In this document: piece by piece, positions 36,666-48,183 of the stretch | Numbering within the stretch: position 1 is the stretch's first letter | How the letters are laid out: the number at the start of each line of letters is the position of its first letter | Assembly (NCBI GenBank): GCA_035079385.1 | Contig: JAVHKY010000037.1 | Coordinates: 1,550,001 to 1,614,000 of the forward strand | Direction: 5' to 3' | From: Aspidiotus rigidus | Taxonomy: Eukaryota > Arthropoda > Insecta > Hemiptera > Diaspididae | Length of the DNA stretch: 64,000 nt | Program-made: the position numbers and the translations under genes | Notes under the pieces: model-generated | Told to the model about the DNA's origin: nothing | The model's database searches: none | Seen by the model: the letters and a program-made list of their open reading frames with translations, nothing else

Positions 36666-37300
36666 TTTATAACATCAGCTCACTAAAGGCCTTGTTAGTG
36701 AGAGGGATAGAAACTAGCCGATGGATCATTATACGTTATGCCGCGTACTTACGACAGGGGGGAAGGAGAGAGATGAGTTGTAAATAGTGGAGTCAGATTA
36801 GGTCAGCTTCTTATGGACTTTATGCGTGTGAGAGCCCTCTTCAATGGAAATAGAATCGAGGAAAATGATTTTACTATCACCCATTTCTCAATAAAAGGAA
36901 AAAAAATACGTCATGACCATGAAGAGGATCATTCCATAAGCGTGAGATATACCGTCCACATATTTCTACTAGTGATATGGTAAAGCAGGTCGTCTTTTTC
37001 GAGTCGAAAATTTCACACTCCAAGCGCTCCATGAAAACTTCTTCATTTTTCCTAAAAGATGGACCATCAGTAAGCTTCAAAACCCCTCTCGAGAGAAGTT
37101 GAGCCAAAGATTTTATGAGTAAAAATTATAAGAGGATCTTTTATTTGTAGAAGTGGATAATGAGTTTTTTTCATGTGTTGAATTTTCGAGCCCGTTGGTC
37201 CGTCTTTGAACAGTTTTTTTCTTATTTTTTTGCATGTTTCATGTCTCTGCTGAACCCTTGTTATAATTTAAAATTTTGCATGTACCCGTTGTCAGACTTG
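36666..37300. other. Intron sequence, nothing recognised
   Basis: No coding or repeat structure is visible. Confidence 0.4.
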
Positions 37301-38330
37301 AGAAAAAACTACGGCTTTTTTAACGAAGTCAAACGAGGAACGCAGGGAACACGTTCTGTCTTGGGTAGAATTGGTTTTTCAATATTGAGAATTGAAATCG
37401 AAATATTGAATTTTTCCGAGTCTGTTGTGCTGTAGTCTAAAAATAAAGATTTTTCCAACTTCCTTCCCCCTATCATCTTTTTAAAGATATGTGTACTTTT
37501 ATCATATATTGTGGCGAAGGACTTTGAAAATTTCGATCGTGACATCTCCGGGTCGAAAGTCGAAATTTGTCTAAGTCTCACCTCCGAGCTACATGATGGG
37601 AAGCGGACGTGGACCTTTAGGGTGTAACTTGAATCATTTTGACGTCATCGGATCGTGACGTCACAGGGTCGAAAGTCGACATTTTTACACGACCCTGTCC
37701 CTTAATATATGATAGGAGGGGGACTTGGAAAAGCGATGGCTTCCTTAACGAAGTTATACAAGGAATGCGATTGAGAATTCAAATTGAAGTCTTGAAGATT
37801 CTCGAGTTTTCCTGACTCCCCTGTATTATGGTGTGTGTGGCCTGAAAGTAAGAATTTTCTGAGTCCCTTTCCTTCCTATCATATAATATGGCTCGAAAAT
37901 CAAAATTTTTCTCCAAGTCCCCCTCCTACCATAAACAGCTCGAGAGTCGAAATTTTTGCAAGTCCCTCTTCTATTATATATTATGGGTCAAAAGTCGAAA
38001 TTTTTCTAAGTTCAATCCGCACCATATATGATAGGAGGGGGACTTACACCATTTTCGCCAATGATCTTGGACTTGGACCATTTTAACAGCAAACCTGTCC
38101 TATGGGTTTTTCATTTTGAAAAATTTGCCGTGAGCCGTCCAGATAAAAACTTGGAAAATTTCGACTCGCGAGCAATATATGATAGAAAGTGGACTTACGG
38201 TGTTTGAAGCATTTCATGTCTAATTACTTGAAAAGGATGTCCTAATGCGGGTCATATCATGTATTATTTTTCAACCCATAGAACAGGTTCCCTGCGTTCC
38301 TCGTTTTTTCTTCTGGCCGGTAAATTTTTC
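37300..38330. repeat. Degenerate minisatellite-element cluster C1
   Basis: It begins with CTTTTTTAACGAAGTCAAAC and GAGGAACGCAGGGAAC, repeats the block at 37740 (CTTCCTTAACGAAGTTATAC), and ends with CATAGAACAGGTTCCCTGCG. Between these lie scattered 45-bp-type units in both orientations (CTCCAAGTCCCCCTCCTACC at about 37915, ATATATGATAGGAGGGGGAC at about 38030). It is probably two or more decayed insertions. Confidence 0.6.
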
Positions 38331-38373
38331 GACCTCCTCCCCCACTCCCGCCCATAGAACTAAGGAGCTAGAA

Positions 38374-38507
38374 GTATTCTCGCTCAATGTAAACAGATGC
38401 GGAATCCGAAAAATCGAGTAATGGTGTGGTGATGTACGTTCTTTATGGACCCCCCCCCCCCAATTGATTTTCCGGATTGCACATCTGTTTACATTGAGCG
38501 AGAATAC
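38374..38507. repeat. Short near-perfect inverted repeat
   Basis: The arms (38374-38415 and 38466-38507) are 42 nt with about three mismatches, starting GTATTCTCGCTCAATGTAAA. The loop is about 50 nt and contains a poly-C run. Confidence 0.8.
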
Positions 38508-38721
38508 CTCTAGAGCCTTAATAGAATTGTTCGAGTCGAAATTTTTCCCAGTCCAATCTTTGAACTTTGTATAATAGGTGGGGGACTCGAGAAAATGTCG
38601 ACCGCCGAGCTGTATTTGGGGACTTGGACCATTTTTGCCAATGATGTTGGACTTGAACCATTTAAGTTTTGGCCGGATATCACACGGGCAATCTGGTTTA
38701 AGCAACCTTGACAAAAAATTC

Positions 38722-39320
38722 TTAGCGGTGCATCCACTATCCCTTTTATTGTGGGCCATTTTCGGAAAATTTTCGCGGCCGCGAGTGCGTCCGATGACGT
38801 GATCGACCTAAGGTTGCAGGACTTGAAAAGATTTCGACCTTCGAGCTGTTTGTGTATATGATAGAAGGGGGACTTGGAGAAATTTTGACCCCCGAGTTAT
38901 GTATCATAAGAGGAGAACTATTAAAAATTTCTACCTTCGAGTCATATGTGTGTATACGTATGATAGAAGAAAGACTTGGAAAAATTTCGACCCTCGAGTT
39001 ATATATCATAGGGGGGGTTGAAGAAATTTTGTTCCGAGCTACATGTGATAGGAAAGATACACGGAAAATTTTCCACCTTGAAGCTATACATGATAGGAGG
39101 ACGCTTGGAAAAATTTGGACTTTAAAAAAAGTTCTGTGCCGGCAAACGCTGCAAGAGCATTCGCGTCCACGTCCGAAACCGGTTGGTTTACTCATCAAAG
39201 AACACGTCCTCAGAGTTTCTTATTTTTATAATTGAATATGGCTGACGAATAAGAGGAGCTTTTCAAATTTTTCCCCGCGGTGCATGGAATTTGACTTGCG
39301 GGTTCTCCGCTGCCATTGTT
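38722..39320 (-). mobile_element. Minisatellite element C2
   Basis: On the minus strand the 5' side reads ACAATGGCAGCGGAGAACCC and the 3' end AATAAAAGGGATAGTGGATG followed by CACCGCTAAG, decayed forms of the ends of elements A and E. Several 45-bp-type units (GATAGAAGGGGGACTTGG, GATAGGAGGACGCTTGG) lie inside. The orientation is opposite to A. Confidence 0.55.
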
Positions 39321-41722
39321 GTTTCTGTCGCGCGAATTGAGCCGCGTGTTATTGTAATTAGCGTTGCTGATATTTCGCAGTAATCGTAGGGACAGTTGAA
39401 AAGTGGCGATCTGATCACTGGATTACCTGTCGCTTGTTGTTCATTACCAACTTTCTTTCACTGAGGGAGACCCCTCATGGTCTACTAGCATAATGATTGA
39501 CAATAAATTCTGAAATCATTCTCGTCGTACTTTTTTTCAGCGTCGAAAATGACTTTTGACGCGGTTGGACGAAGTACGAGAGAAAGCGAAAGATAGAATT
39601 TAAATGATATTCTAATGAAAATTCTATTTGTCACATATTTTCTTCTAAATGTGAACTCATGAGTTCGTGCACCTTAAATATTATATTGAATCAGGTTTTT
39701 GCACGCGTATCACAATAAGAGTATTGTCCACATTAAAAATTTCGGATAGCTTGCTCCGATAGCGTAGCGATTATCGCACCTGGAGAACGAAATTTCTAAT
39801 GAGTTTCGAAGATGAAATGACAAATAATTTTCAGAATAGTAGGATTATACGCACGAAATGCAGTAATTCTCGACATCTTTTTGTCAACGTAGTCCTACAA
39901 TATTATTTTCAACCATTTTGTATTATTTTGATTTTCTTATAAGTCAAGTTTACTCGGACCACTTATATCCTCCTACTTTTTAAAAATTGGGGTGATAATG
40001 ATTTTGTTTGTAAATACCTCATTTCTTCACAATTATGTATTTTGTGTACATATAATAACAAGACTGTCTAAGTATACGTGTAGAAAACACACTTGTAGTG
40101 AATTTTATACCTTTTCCTAAACACACCTCTGATATAGGTATTCGTATTATAATTATGTTGTAGTGTTGTTTTGTAGATTGTGAGTACGGTTTTGTACGAA
40201 TTATATTACGCTGATGCTTGGTAATATTACGGACGTATAATATTGTAAGCTTTTAAATAATCGCTTATCCAGTTTGTTAGGCAAAGCGATTGAACGTACA
40301 TATAATCCTGTTCTATTGTTTTATATAAAATTTCGCAGGATATTCCGTAATTCAAGTACGATAATATCGGTAAGTACGTAAAAATCAGCTCGACGATATC
40401 TGCCTCCTAGTGAGGGGTAAGGGAGGAGGAGGTATCCGCAGTGTGTCGCACACTCGTGTACTCGATATAGTTCGCCCTCGAAAATGTTTATCTGAAACTT
40501 TTACGGCAGCATTCATATTTTCATGGCTTATAAAAGAGAACCCGTCACGACGGTACGCCGGCTGATAACAAATTTGTATATAAATTTAGTAATATCGATT
40601 CGTTCGGCAGAAAATTCTATGGACGATATTTAGAATCGCACGTCTGGATAGGGAAATTCCGACACCGGTATCGATGATTCACCGTTTTATATAAAAAAGT
40701 TTTATAACGCAACTTTTACTCGCGTAAAATCTATAATTATCGTTTCAATTTATTATAAAAATCGAGTTTGGCTTTCTTCTTTTCATCGTGTTGTCAATCG
40801 AAGTTTTACAGACGAGTCGAAATATACGAACACTATATAGATAAGAAGAAAGAGAAACGTATACAAATATCAACTTTTTGCTGCTTTGTCCGGAGAAAAA
40901 TAAATCAGCCGAAAATATCGGTCGGTTTAACCGTGAAAATAAGGGCGCTCGAGGTGGATGCTGGGAAAAAGAAACGAGGAAAATAGGAACTCGTGACCGA
41001 CGAGTCCACTCTGAACAATAAGTTTGCAAGTTTTCCTTTCAACGTGGCAGAAGATAGAATTTTTTTTTTTCTCCTTCTTTTTTGGCGTCGACATTGTCGT
41101 TCGGTAAGCACAGGAATTGCTTTATTCGCCTGCACGACGCAACGCCACTATTTCTGTAGTCAGCGGAGATAACAACGGGCGATAATTTATAAAAGCAGTT
41201 GAAAAACTCTTTTGTTTCGTAGAGAACCATTATCAGGGATTAATAGGAAGTTCGCTATTAGTAATTTATGATTTTACCGAATTGAAGTCGAAAAAAAAAA
41301 GACAACACGATTCACTGGTGTGTGTAATTTTCTAGTTCGTAATCGTAGAAACGTGAAGAATACAAATTTAACGATGGAGGTATTCTAAAGCTTTCAAAAT
41401 TGTTGAACTGGATATCCAATTGATTCTTTTGTGGAAGTCGGGTCTTTCTTGAAAAATGTACCATGCGATACGGTTTGCATTTGCAAATTTTTCGTATGAG
41501 TTTTCAATAGGTAATTACTTCTTTATTTTTGTCGAAGGCGTGACTTCCTCATGCAGGAGTAAGCGAGTATATGCGTGTAAAGGCAAAGACAAGGGGTACT
41601 AGAAGGGACGGACGTTCATTGCCTTACATTACTTCTAATTATTAGTCGTTGTACAAACTTACAAGACTTCTGTTTTGGCTCTCGTCTATGACAGTCTGTA
41701 TGAATCATATTAACCCATGCTA
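39321..41722. other. Intron sequence, nothing recognised
   Basis: AT-rich. Short overlapping frames on both strands at 40745-41230 have no family signature. Confidence 0.45.
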
Positions 41723-41775
41723 GCTTCAAAAAGTAACGATTATGGTACGCTCGTCAACCTCTGACATTGTGCAAA
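41723..41775. repeat. Left part of about 91-bp target duplication of PLE copy 4
   Basis: GCTTCAAAAAGTAACGATTA...GTGCAAA matches the start of 48093-48183. The rest of this copy is at 46878-46917, displaced by the 5.1 kb foldback. Confidence 0.75.
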
Positions 41776-41860
41776 GGCTTTAGCCGGGTACGGGGGGGGG
41801 GATGGCCTTGGTCGAAAAATGTTTCAAATGTCCGTCAAAATGTTGTCCCCAATGAGAAAA

Positions 41861-42815
41861 TTACGGCTTCCTTAACGAAGTTAAACGAGAAACGCAGGGA
41901 ACCTGTTTTATGATTCGAATGAGATTTGGTATTGAAAATTCAAGGAAGCCTAGATCATATATAGCTCGACAGTCGACATTTTTCCAAGTCCCCCTTCTAT
42001 CATATATAGCTCGAGAGTCGAAATTTTTCTAAGTCCCCCTTCTATCATATATAGCTCGAGAGTCGAAATTTTTCTAAGTTCCCCTCCTATCATATCTAGC
42101 TCGAGAGTCGAAATTTTTCCAAGTCCCCCTTCTATCATATATGGCTCGAGAGTCGAAATTTTTCTAAGTCCCTCTTCTATCATATATAGCTCGAGAGTCG
42201 AAATTTTTCTAAGTCCCCCTTCTATCATATATGGCTCGAGAGTCGAAATTTTTCCAAGTCCCTCTTCTATCATATGTAGCTCGAGAGTCGAAATTTTTCC
42301 AAGTCCCCCTCCTATCATATATAGCTCGAGAGTCGAAATTTTTCCAAGTCCCCCTCCTATCATATATAGCTCGAGAGTCGAAATTTTTCCAAGTCCCTCT
42401 CCTATCATATATGGCTCGAGAGTCGAAATTTTTCTAAGTTCCCCTCCTATCATCTATAGCTCGAGAGTCGAAATTTTTCCAAGTCCCCCTCCTATCATAT
42501 ATAGCTCGAGAGTCGAAATTTTTCCAAGTCCCTCTCCTATCATATATGGCTCGAGAGTCGAAATTTTTCTAAGTGCCCCTCCTATCATCTATAGCTCGAG
42601 AGTCGAAATTTTTTCTAAGTCCCCCTCCTATCATATATAGCTTGAGAGTCGAAATTTTTCTAAGTCCCTCTCCTATCATATATGGCTCGAGGGTCGAAAT
42701 TTTTCTAAGTTTTTCGCTGGACGGCGCACGGCGCACGGCGGACGGCGGACGGCGCACGGCGGACGGCAGATTTCTCAAATAGCCCCCCATAAAACAGGTT
42801 CCCTGTTAAAACTCG
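41861..42815. mobile_element. Inserted minisatellite module D
   Basis: It interrupts the foldback between AATGAGAAAA and CTCAAAAAATTGGACCC, which are adjacent in the right arm. The left edge begins TTACGGCTTCCTTAACGAAG and contains GCAGGGAACCTGTTTTATGA. The right edge contains CATAAAACAGGTTCCCTG, an inverted copy of that block. Between them are the 45-bp array and a short GGCGGAC/GGCGCAC array (42718-42768). The full element termini (CCATTG hairpin, CCGCTAA) are not present. Confidence 0.75.
41956..42718. repeat. 45-bp minisatellite, about 17 units
   Basis: The unit begins CATATATAGCTCGAGAGTCG, continues AAATTTTTCCAAGTCCCCCT and ends CCTAT. Starts fall at 41956, 42001, 42046, 42091 and so on every 45 bp to 42676. 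Units differ at a few positions (C/T in TTTTTCC, CCCCT/CCTCT, TATAGC/TATGGC). Because 45 is a multiple of three, long frames with a 15-residue period stay open on both strands (minus 41950-42453, plus 42231-42437). These are repeats and not genes. Confidence 0.95.
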
Positions 42816-44013
42816 AAACTCAAAAAATTGGACCCATCCGCTCACCCACATAGGCTGCAGAGTCATTTTAAGGCCTAAAATCCAAATAGCTGTATCTCAG
42901 GCAATAATGATCGCACAGCAATGTAACTTGGGGACATTTTGGTATAATGGGAACATTCATCCATGGTATTTTTTTCAAAAAAAAAATTATTCTTATTTTC
43001 TCTAGTTTCTAGCAATAACAAAACTTCAAACTCGAATATTCAAGAAAATTTGGAGGAGGCACCTGGGTAAAATCATTCAATTGAAGCGCCATACTCTCTA
43101 CTACAACATACATTAGTACCACATTCTTCGGTCAGGTGGAACATTCCCATAAAAACCAATATTTAATGAATTTCTGTGGAACAGCGGGGTGAACTACGAC
43201 TGCTGCCGCAATAGACCGCGGGAAATCAATAGTCAATCTTCGAGCTGCAAAATACGCAATCCTTCGTGGGATGAAATGGGAATGTAGATAGACCAAAAGT
43301 TTATTTTCAGTATTTCGTTTATCGATTTGGTCAATTCTTATGTAAACACATCCACGGGTTAGGTGGAGAGCGTTCGATTGAGAAAAATAATTGAAAAATT
43401 CTCCAGTCGCTGGAACAGTTTGAAAACAGTAGAGAAGTGAGGAAATCCACTTTTTCACCCTGGGGGCCAGTGAGTTTTGGTACTTCATACATCAATTAGG
43501 TCGATTATCATCACTTGTAGACACTTTCGTCGAGTTTGAAAAAAAAGGTAAAAAAATTCTCCAGCCGCTGGAACGTTCTGGAAGTGACAAATAATCTAGA
43601 AAGTCCGGTTTTTCATCTTAGAGGACCGAGACTTCGGGTATTTCGTTCATCAATTAGGTCGATTATAATGTAAAAACGTCAAACGAGTTTGAAAAAAATG
43701 GTGAAAAAATCCAAAAATGCATAATTTTGTATAAAGAACGTTTTTCACATATATCTTCCTTTGTGCAAAATATCAAGGTATAATCAACAAACTTCTGACT
43801 TTTAAAATGACATTTTTCTCACTTAGATATTAATTCTTGCAAACGAATAAAAAAATACCGAAATTACGATATTAGTTTGGAGGGGGGGGGGGGGGGTTAA
43901 TATTTTCTAGGTTCAAATAAAATAGGCATACATTTAATTGCCCGCCTATCGGTAACACTCCAAGGAAACAAAATTGACACGCCTAAGAAATGTATTACAC
44001 GGATAAAAATAAA

Positions 44014-44230
44014 GTAAGTAGTGCACACATCCCCATATAAGTTGTGCACTCAAGATCCAAAACACTGGAAATCCCATGAAACGGACAAATACACAAAGTA
44101 AGTAGTGCACACATCTTGATACAAGTTGTGCACACAAAATCAAAACACTCAAAACCTATTGAAGAGGACAAATACACCACCATGTAAGTAGTTCACACAT
44201 TCCCATATGGTGCACACTTAAGAACATGCA
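44014..44230. repeat. 85-bp tandem repeat, about 2.5 copies
   Basis: GTAAGTAGTGCACACAT starts at 44014, 44098 and (GTAAGTAGTTCACACAT) 44184. AAGTTGTGCAC and GGACAAATACAC recur in register. Confidence 0.8.
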
Positions 44231-44376
44231 GAACAATCCACATTTAATTCATTCAACTATAATATATCAAGTAAGTAAACCTGATACAGGAAGAAGAAAC
44301 AGGAAAGAAGACAATGGAATGCTTTGGTTACTGACAAGTCAGCACAAGCCTCAAGGCAGCATTCCAAGTGGAGTTT

Positions 44377-44900
44377 TTTTTTTTTTTTTAACCGTCACCA
44401 TATTATATTTCATAATGACGTTACAATATTGATACATATTAATGCAATTAACAAATATAAGTTTTCAAATTATTTATAACGGCTAAGCCCAACCGCTTCT
44501 TGAATAAATCTGAGTTCAAGACTACATGGTACCTGCCTTTATAACAACGAACGTCGAGAAGAGTCGAAATTAACATCCCACTTGACATGTGCAGCGTGAA
44601 AAGCTCCCTGAAGATCGAAAGGAAGCTCCAAATGGGCCTTAAGATTAGACTCCATCAAGAACCTTGATTGCCAAGAAGGGCCTGCGAAAAGGAAGAGTGG
44701 AATTGGCAAATCAGATCAGAAATGCGAATATTGTCAAAACGGCGAACTCTTGAATACAAGTCAATAATGAAACGTCCACGGCTATTGCACTGATCCATAT
44801 AACTAGCGCGCATCCCCTTGGCATCATACTTCTACCGAATCATCTTATTTTGACGACCAACCGCAGTATTTGACCAACCAGAGAAGATCTCACGACAATG
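44377..44900 (-). mobile_element. Possible LINE 3' end with poly-A tail
   Basis: A 15-nt poly-T run at 44377-44391 precedes sequence whose minus strand has a protein-like reading (RRFDNIRISDLICQFHSSLF, and FLMESNLKAHLELPFDLQGA). I do not recognise a specific family. A poly-A tail next to protein-like sequence suggests a truncated retrotransposon 3' end inside the foldback. Confidence 0.3.
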
Positions 44901-46877
44901 CTTGAAATCCAATGCATTAACCAACTGACTCGACTGACTCCTCTGGGGTGGAACAATTGGGAAAACAGCTCCATCAACAGTCATACCTCACTCATAGGGA
45001 GTTTGCGGTTTATCATGGGGAGGCAGTCTCTACTGTCAAGCCCATCCTGGCTGGAGTTACTCACAATAAATGCAGCAAAATTATCTTCTTTTGAAATACG
45101 GGTCGTGTGCCAGTCCTGGCGTGCATTTATGGCATTCGTCATGGTTTCAACGTCGTGTCAGTTTTTTTCCATGACGGGAGGGAAACTGGCGGTTAATATA
45201 CTTAATTTTATGAGGCGTGCACTTATATATTTCCCAATAAAATATCGAAAAAAGGTCAACTAATGTCAACTATTTTCATTTTTCAATTCTTGTAGACACC
45301 CTGTTATAACATGTGGGTACGTTCGTCGAGGTTGAAAAAAATGGTCAAAAAATTTTCCAGCCGCTGAAACGTTCTGGAAAAGGACAATTAATCGGGAAAC
45401 TCAACTTTTTCATCCTGGAGGACCGTGAGTTTTGGTATTTCATTCATCAATTTGATCGATTATTATGTAAACACGTTCGTCGAGTTTGGAAAAAATAGTA
45501 AAAAAATTCTCCAGCCGCTGGAACGTTCGGAAGTGACAAATAATCGAGAAAGTCCAGTTTTTAACCCTGGAGGGCCGAGAGTTTTGGTATTTCGTCCACT
45601 AATTAGGTCAATTATAATGTAAACATATCGGTCGAGTCTGGAAAAAATGGTCAAATAATTCTCCAGCCGCAGGAACGTTTAGGAAATGAGAAATATTTGG
45701 GAAAATCCTTTTTTCACCTTGGAGGACTGTGAGTTTTGTTATTTCGTTCATCAGTGAGGTCGATTATGATGTAGACTCGTCCACCTAGTTTTTCCGACTC
45801 GGCGGATGTGTTTACATAAGAATTGACATAATTGATTAATGAAATATGAAAAATTGCTGTTCTGTACGTTGAAAAAGTGGATTCTCTGGATTTCTTACAA
45901 TTTCAAAACCGTTCCAGCGACTGGAGAATTTATTGACCATTTTTTTTTTCAACTTGGCAGATGTATAATACATAAGATTCCAACTAATTGATACCAAAAT
46001 TCACGGTTCTCCAGGTTGAAAAACTGAACTTTCTCGATTATTTGTCACTTCCAGAACGTTCCAGCGGTTGGAGAATTTTGACCGTTTTTTTCAAACTCGA
46101 TGAACCTGTTTGCATTATAATCGACCTAATTGATGAATGAAATACCAAAACTCACTGTCCCCCAGGGTGAAAAAGTGGATTTTCTCACTTCTCTACTGTT
46201 TTCAAACTGTTCCAGCGACTGGAGAATTTTTCAATTATTTTTCTCAATCGAACGCACTCCACCTAACCCGTGGATGTGTTTATAAAAGAATTGACCAAAT
46301 CGATAAACGAAATACTGAAAATTAATTTTTGGTCTATCTACACGAAGGAGTGCGTATTTTGCAGCTCGAACATTGGCTATTGATTTCACGCGGTCTATTG
46401 CGGTAGCAGTCGTAGTTCACCCCGCTATTGACGGAAAAATCATAGAAATTCATTAAATATTGATTTTTATGGGAATGTTCCACCTCACCGAAGACTATGG
46501 TACTAATGTATGTTGTAGTAGAGGGTATGGCGCTTCAATTGAATGATTTTCCCCAGGTGCCTCCCCCAGATTGTTTTTCATTATTTTAGTTTGAAGTTTT
46601 GTTATTGCTAGAAACTAGGGAAAATATGGAAGATTTTTTTTGAAAAAAATACTAAGGATGAACGTTCACATATTCCAAAATGTCCTCAAGTTGCTGTGCG
46701 ATCATTATTGCTTGAGATACAGTCATTTGGATTTTAGGCCTAAAAATTACTCTGCAGCCCTTGTGGGTAAGCAGTTGGGTCCAATTTTCTGGGTTTTGAG
46801 TTTTCTCATTAGGGACAACATTTTGACGGACATTTGAAAAATTTTCGACCAAGGTCATCCCCCACCCGTCCAGAGCC

Positions 46878-46917
46878 TTTGACTGAAAATATTTTCGTGA
46901 GAACCGAGAACAGTATA
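46878..46917. repeat. Right part of the left target-duplication copy
   Basis: TTTGACTGAAAATATTTTCG...CGAGAACAGTATA continues the copy begun at 41723-41775 and matches 48144-48183. Confidence 0.75.
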
Positions 46918-48092
46918 GAATCGATGCGTTTTTGTAAAAAATTACGGTCATGCATAATTGAGAGGATACTTAAAGGAGTAAAACAAAAAGAAGTTGCAAA
47001 AGACCGCACGAAACTGAAAACATTGAGGGCTTTCGGCCAAACAGCCGTTCTCGAAATATAGAAAGCAACTGAATCCACCGCCAACAAGAACAAGTGACAT
47101 GATCGAACCTAAGAGTCATCGAAATGTGAATCGTTCCCGTAGACTAGTTCGATCAATCCGTCTTCAGGAATGTACCTGCTCAAAACGGTAACGCCACTAT
47201 TATTTCAATGTCGGAGGATTTCTATTTCCGCAAGGGGCAGACGTTTAAAGTAAGAATTTTCCCTATGGAGGAGGACTTCGGACCCCTCTTGAAAATTGTG
47301 ACCACTTTCGATCAAATTATCAGCAAAGGCTGACTCCCCCACGTTCCCTTTCATCCAAGTTTTTTTGTGTTCGTCAACTCTAATTTGAAGTTGACGGCTG
47401 GTCATCCCTATGTAGACGCTAGGGCGGAGCACATCGTTGATTTTGGAAGTGTAGGAAGAGTTCCCCATGACCACAACGGCATTCCTTTTGTCAGCTTTTG
47501 TGACAATTAACCCAGCCTCCCTAATCTTACTCTACAGGCCTTCAATCAATTGCTTACGCTGGGGAGGGTAGTGTTACGGACCATTTTTTTCTCCCGAATT
47601 TCTCCTGGATATTAACACCAGGGCCGATTTTCAACAGTAAGATCAGCCACAACGTTAGCCAAAGTCTCCTGATTTTTGAGAGGGGGTAAACTGAAATTTG
47701 TTATTGTGACAGCTTACATCAATCAGATTCATTGGGGACAGGTAACTTGATGAAGAGGTTTTACAGTTCACCCGACATGAATTGCGAACTTTTACGTTCG
47801 CACCGGTGACCAATATTTTTCAGCCCTCCTCAGACAGAGCGTGGTTGATGGAGGATATGATATGGACCAGCAAAGAATTTCTGTCATACTCCAGCTGCAG
47901 GAATTGTATCATGATCATCAGTTCCAACAGCATTGTGAAAACTGAACTGGAAGCTTTGAGAATGTGTAAAAAATGTTTATTTTTGCTCTCTTTTACAAAT
48001 AAGACGCCCGCAGTCATATCATGTAAGATTTCTCAAGGTGTTGTACCGATTAGTTCGACGAAAAGAATGCTTCAAAGATTAACCTATACGAA
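46918..48092 (-). mobile_element. PLE copy 4, internally deleted
   Basis: On the minus strand the order is: 5' region (48090-47640, with LPPLKNQETLANVVAD-type sequence), the RT N-terminal landmark KADK..AVVVMGNSSYTSKI (about 47500-47430), a direct jump to the endonuclease YIGMTSRQLQIRVDEHKK, GESAFADNLIESGHNFQEGS, and then the tail with GCCGAAAGCC (about 47030). The complete RT palm and the first half of GIY-YIG have been lost in one deletion, giving a frame fused at INDVLRPS-VYIGMTS. It is flanked by a direct duplication of about 91 bp. Confidence 0.85.
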
Positions 48093-48183
48093 CTTCAAAA
48101 AGTAACGATTATGGTGCTCGTCAACCTCTTACGTGGTGCAAATTTGACCGGAAATATTCTACGTGAGAACCGAGAACAGTATA
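48093..48183. repeat. Right copy of the about 91-bp target duplication
   Basis: Matches 41723-41775 joined to 46878-46917 with a handful of differences, and reads straight through GTGCAAATTTGAC. It therefore also shows the empty site of the 5.1 kb foldback. Confidence 0.75.

Larger units (their letters stand above)
41776..46877. mobile_element. 5.1 kb foldback element
   Basis: The left end is GGCTTTAGCCGGGTACGGGG. The right end in reverse complement is GGCTCTGGACGGGTGGGGGA. Both continue with GATGRCCTTGGTCGAAAA, TTTCAAATGTCCGTCAAAAT and GTTGTCCC.AATGAGAAAA. The inverted arms extend (after the inserted 45-bp array on the left) through GGCCTAAAATCCAAATAGCT to about 43490 on the left and 46130 on the right. 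Inner modules of about 150 bp (AATTAGGTCGATTAT, ATTCTCCAGCCGCTGGAACG) repeat at 43490-43740, 45300-45780 and inverted at 45830-46140. No transposase is seen. A paralogous empty site is at 48141-48147. Confidence 0.85.

Noticed and set aside
41950..42453. 167-residue repetitive protein
   Set aside because: It is the 45-bp minisatellite read through. The opposite strand is equally open.
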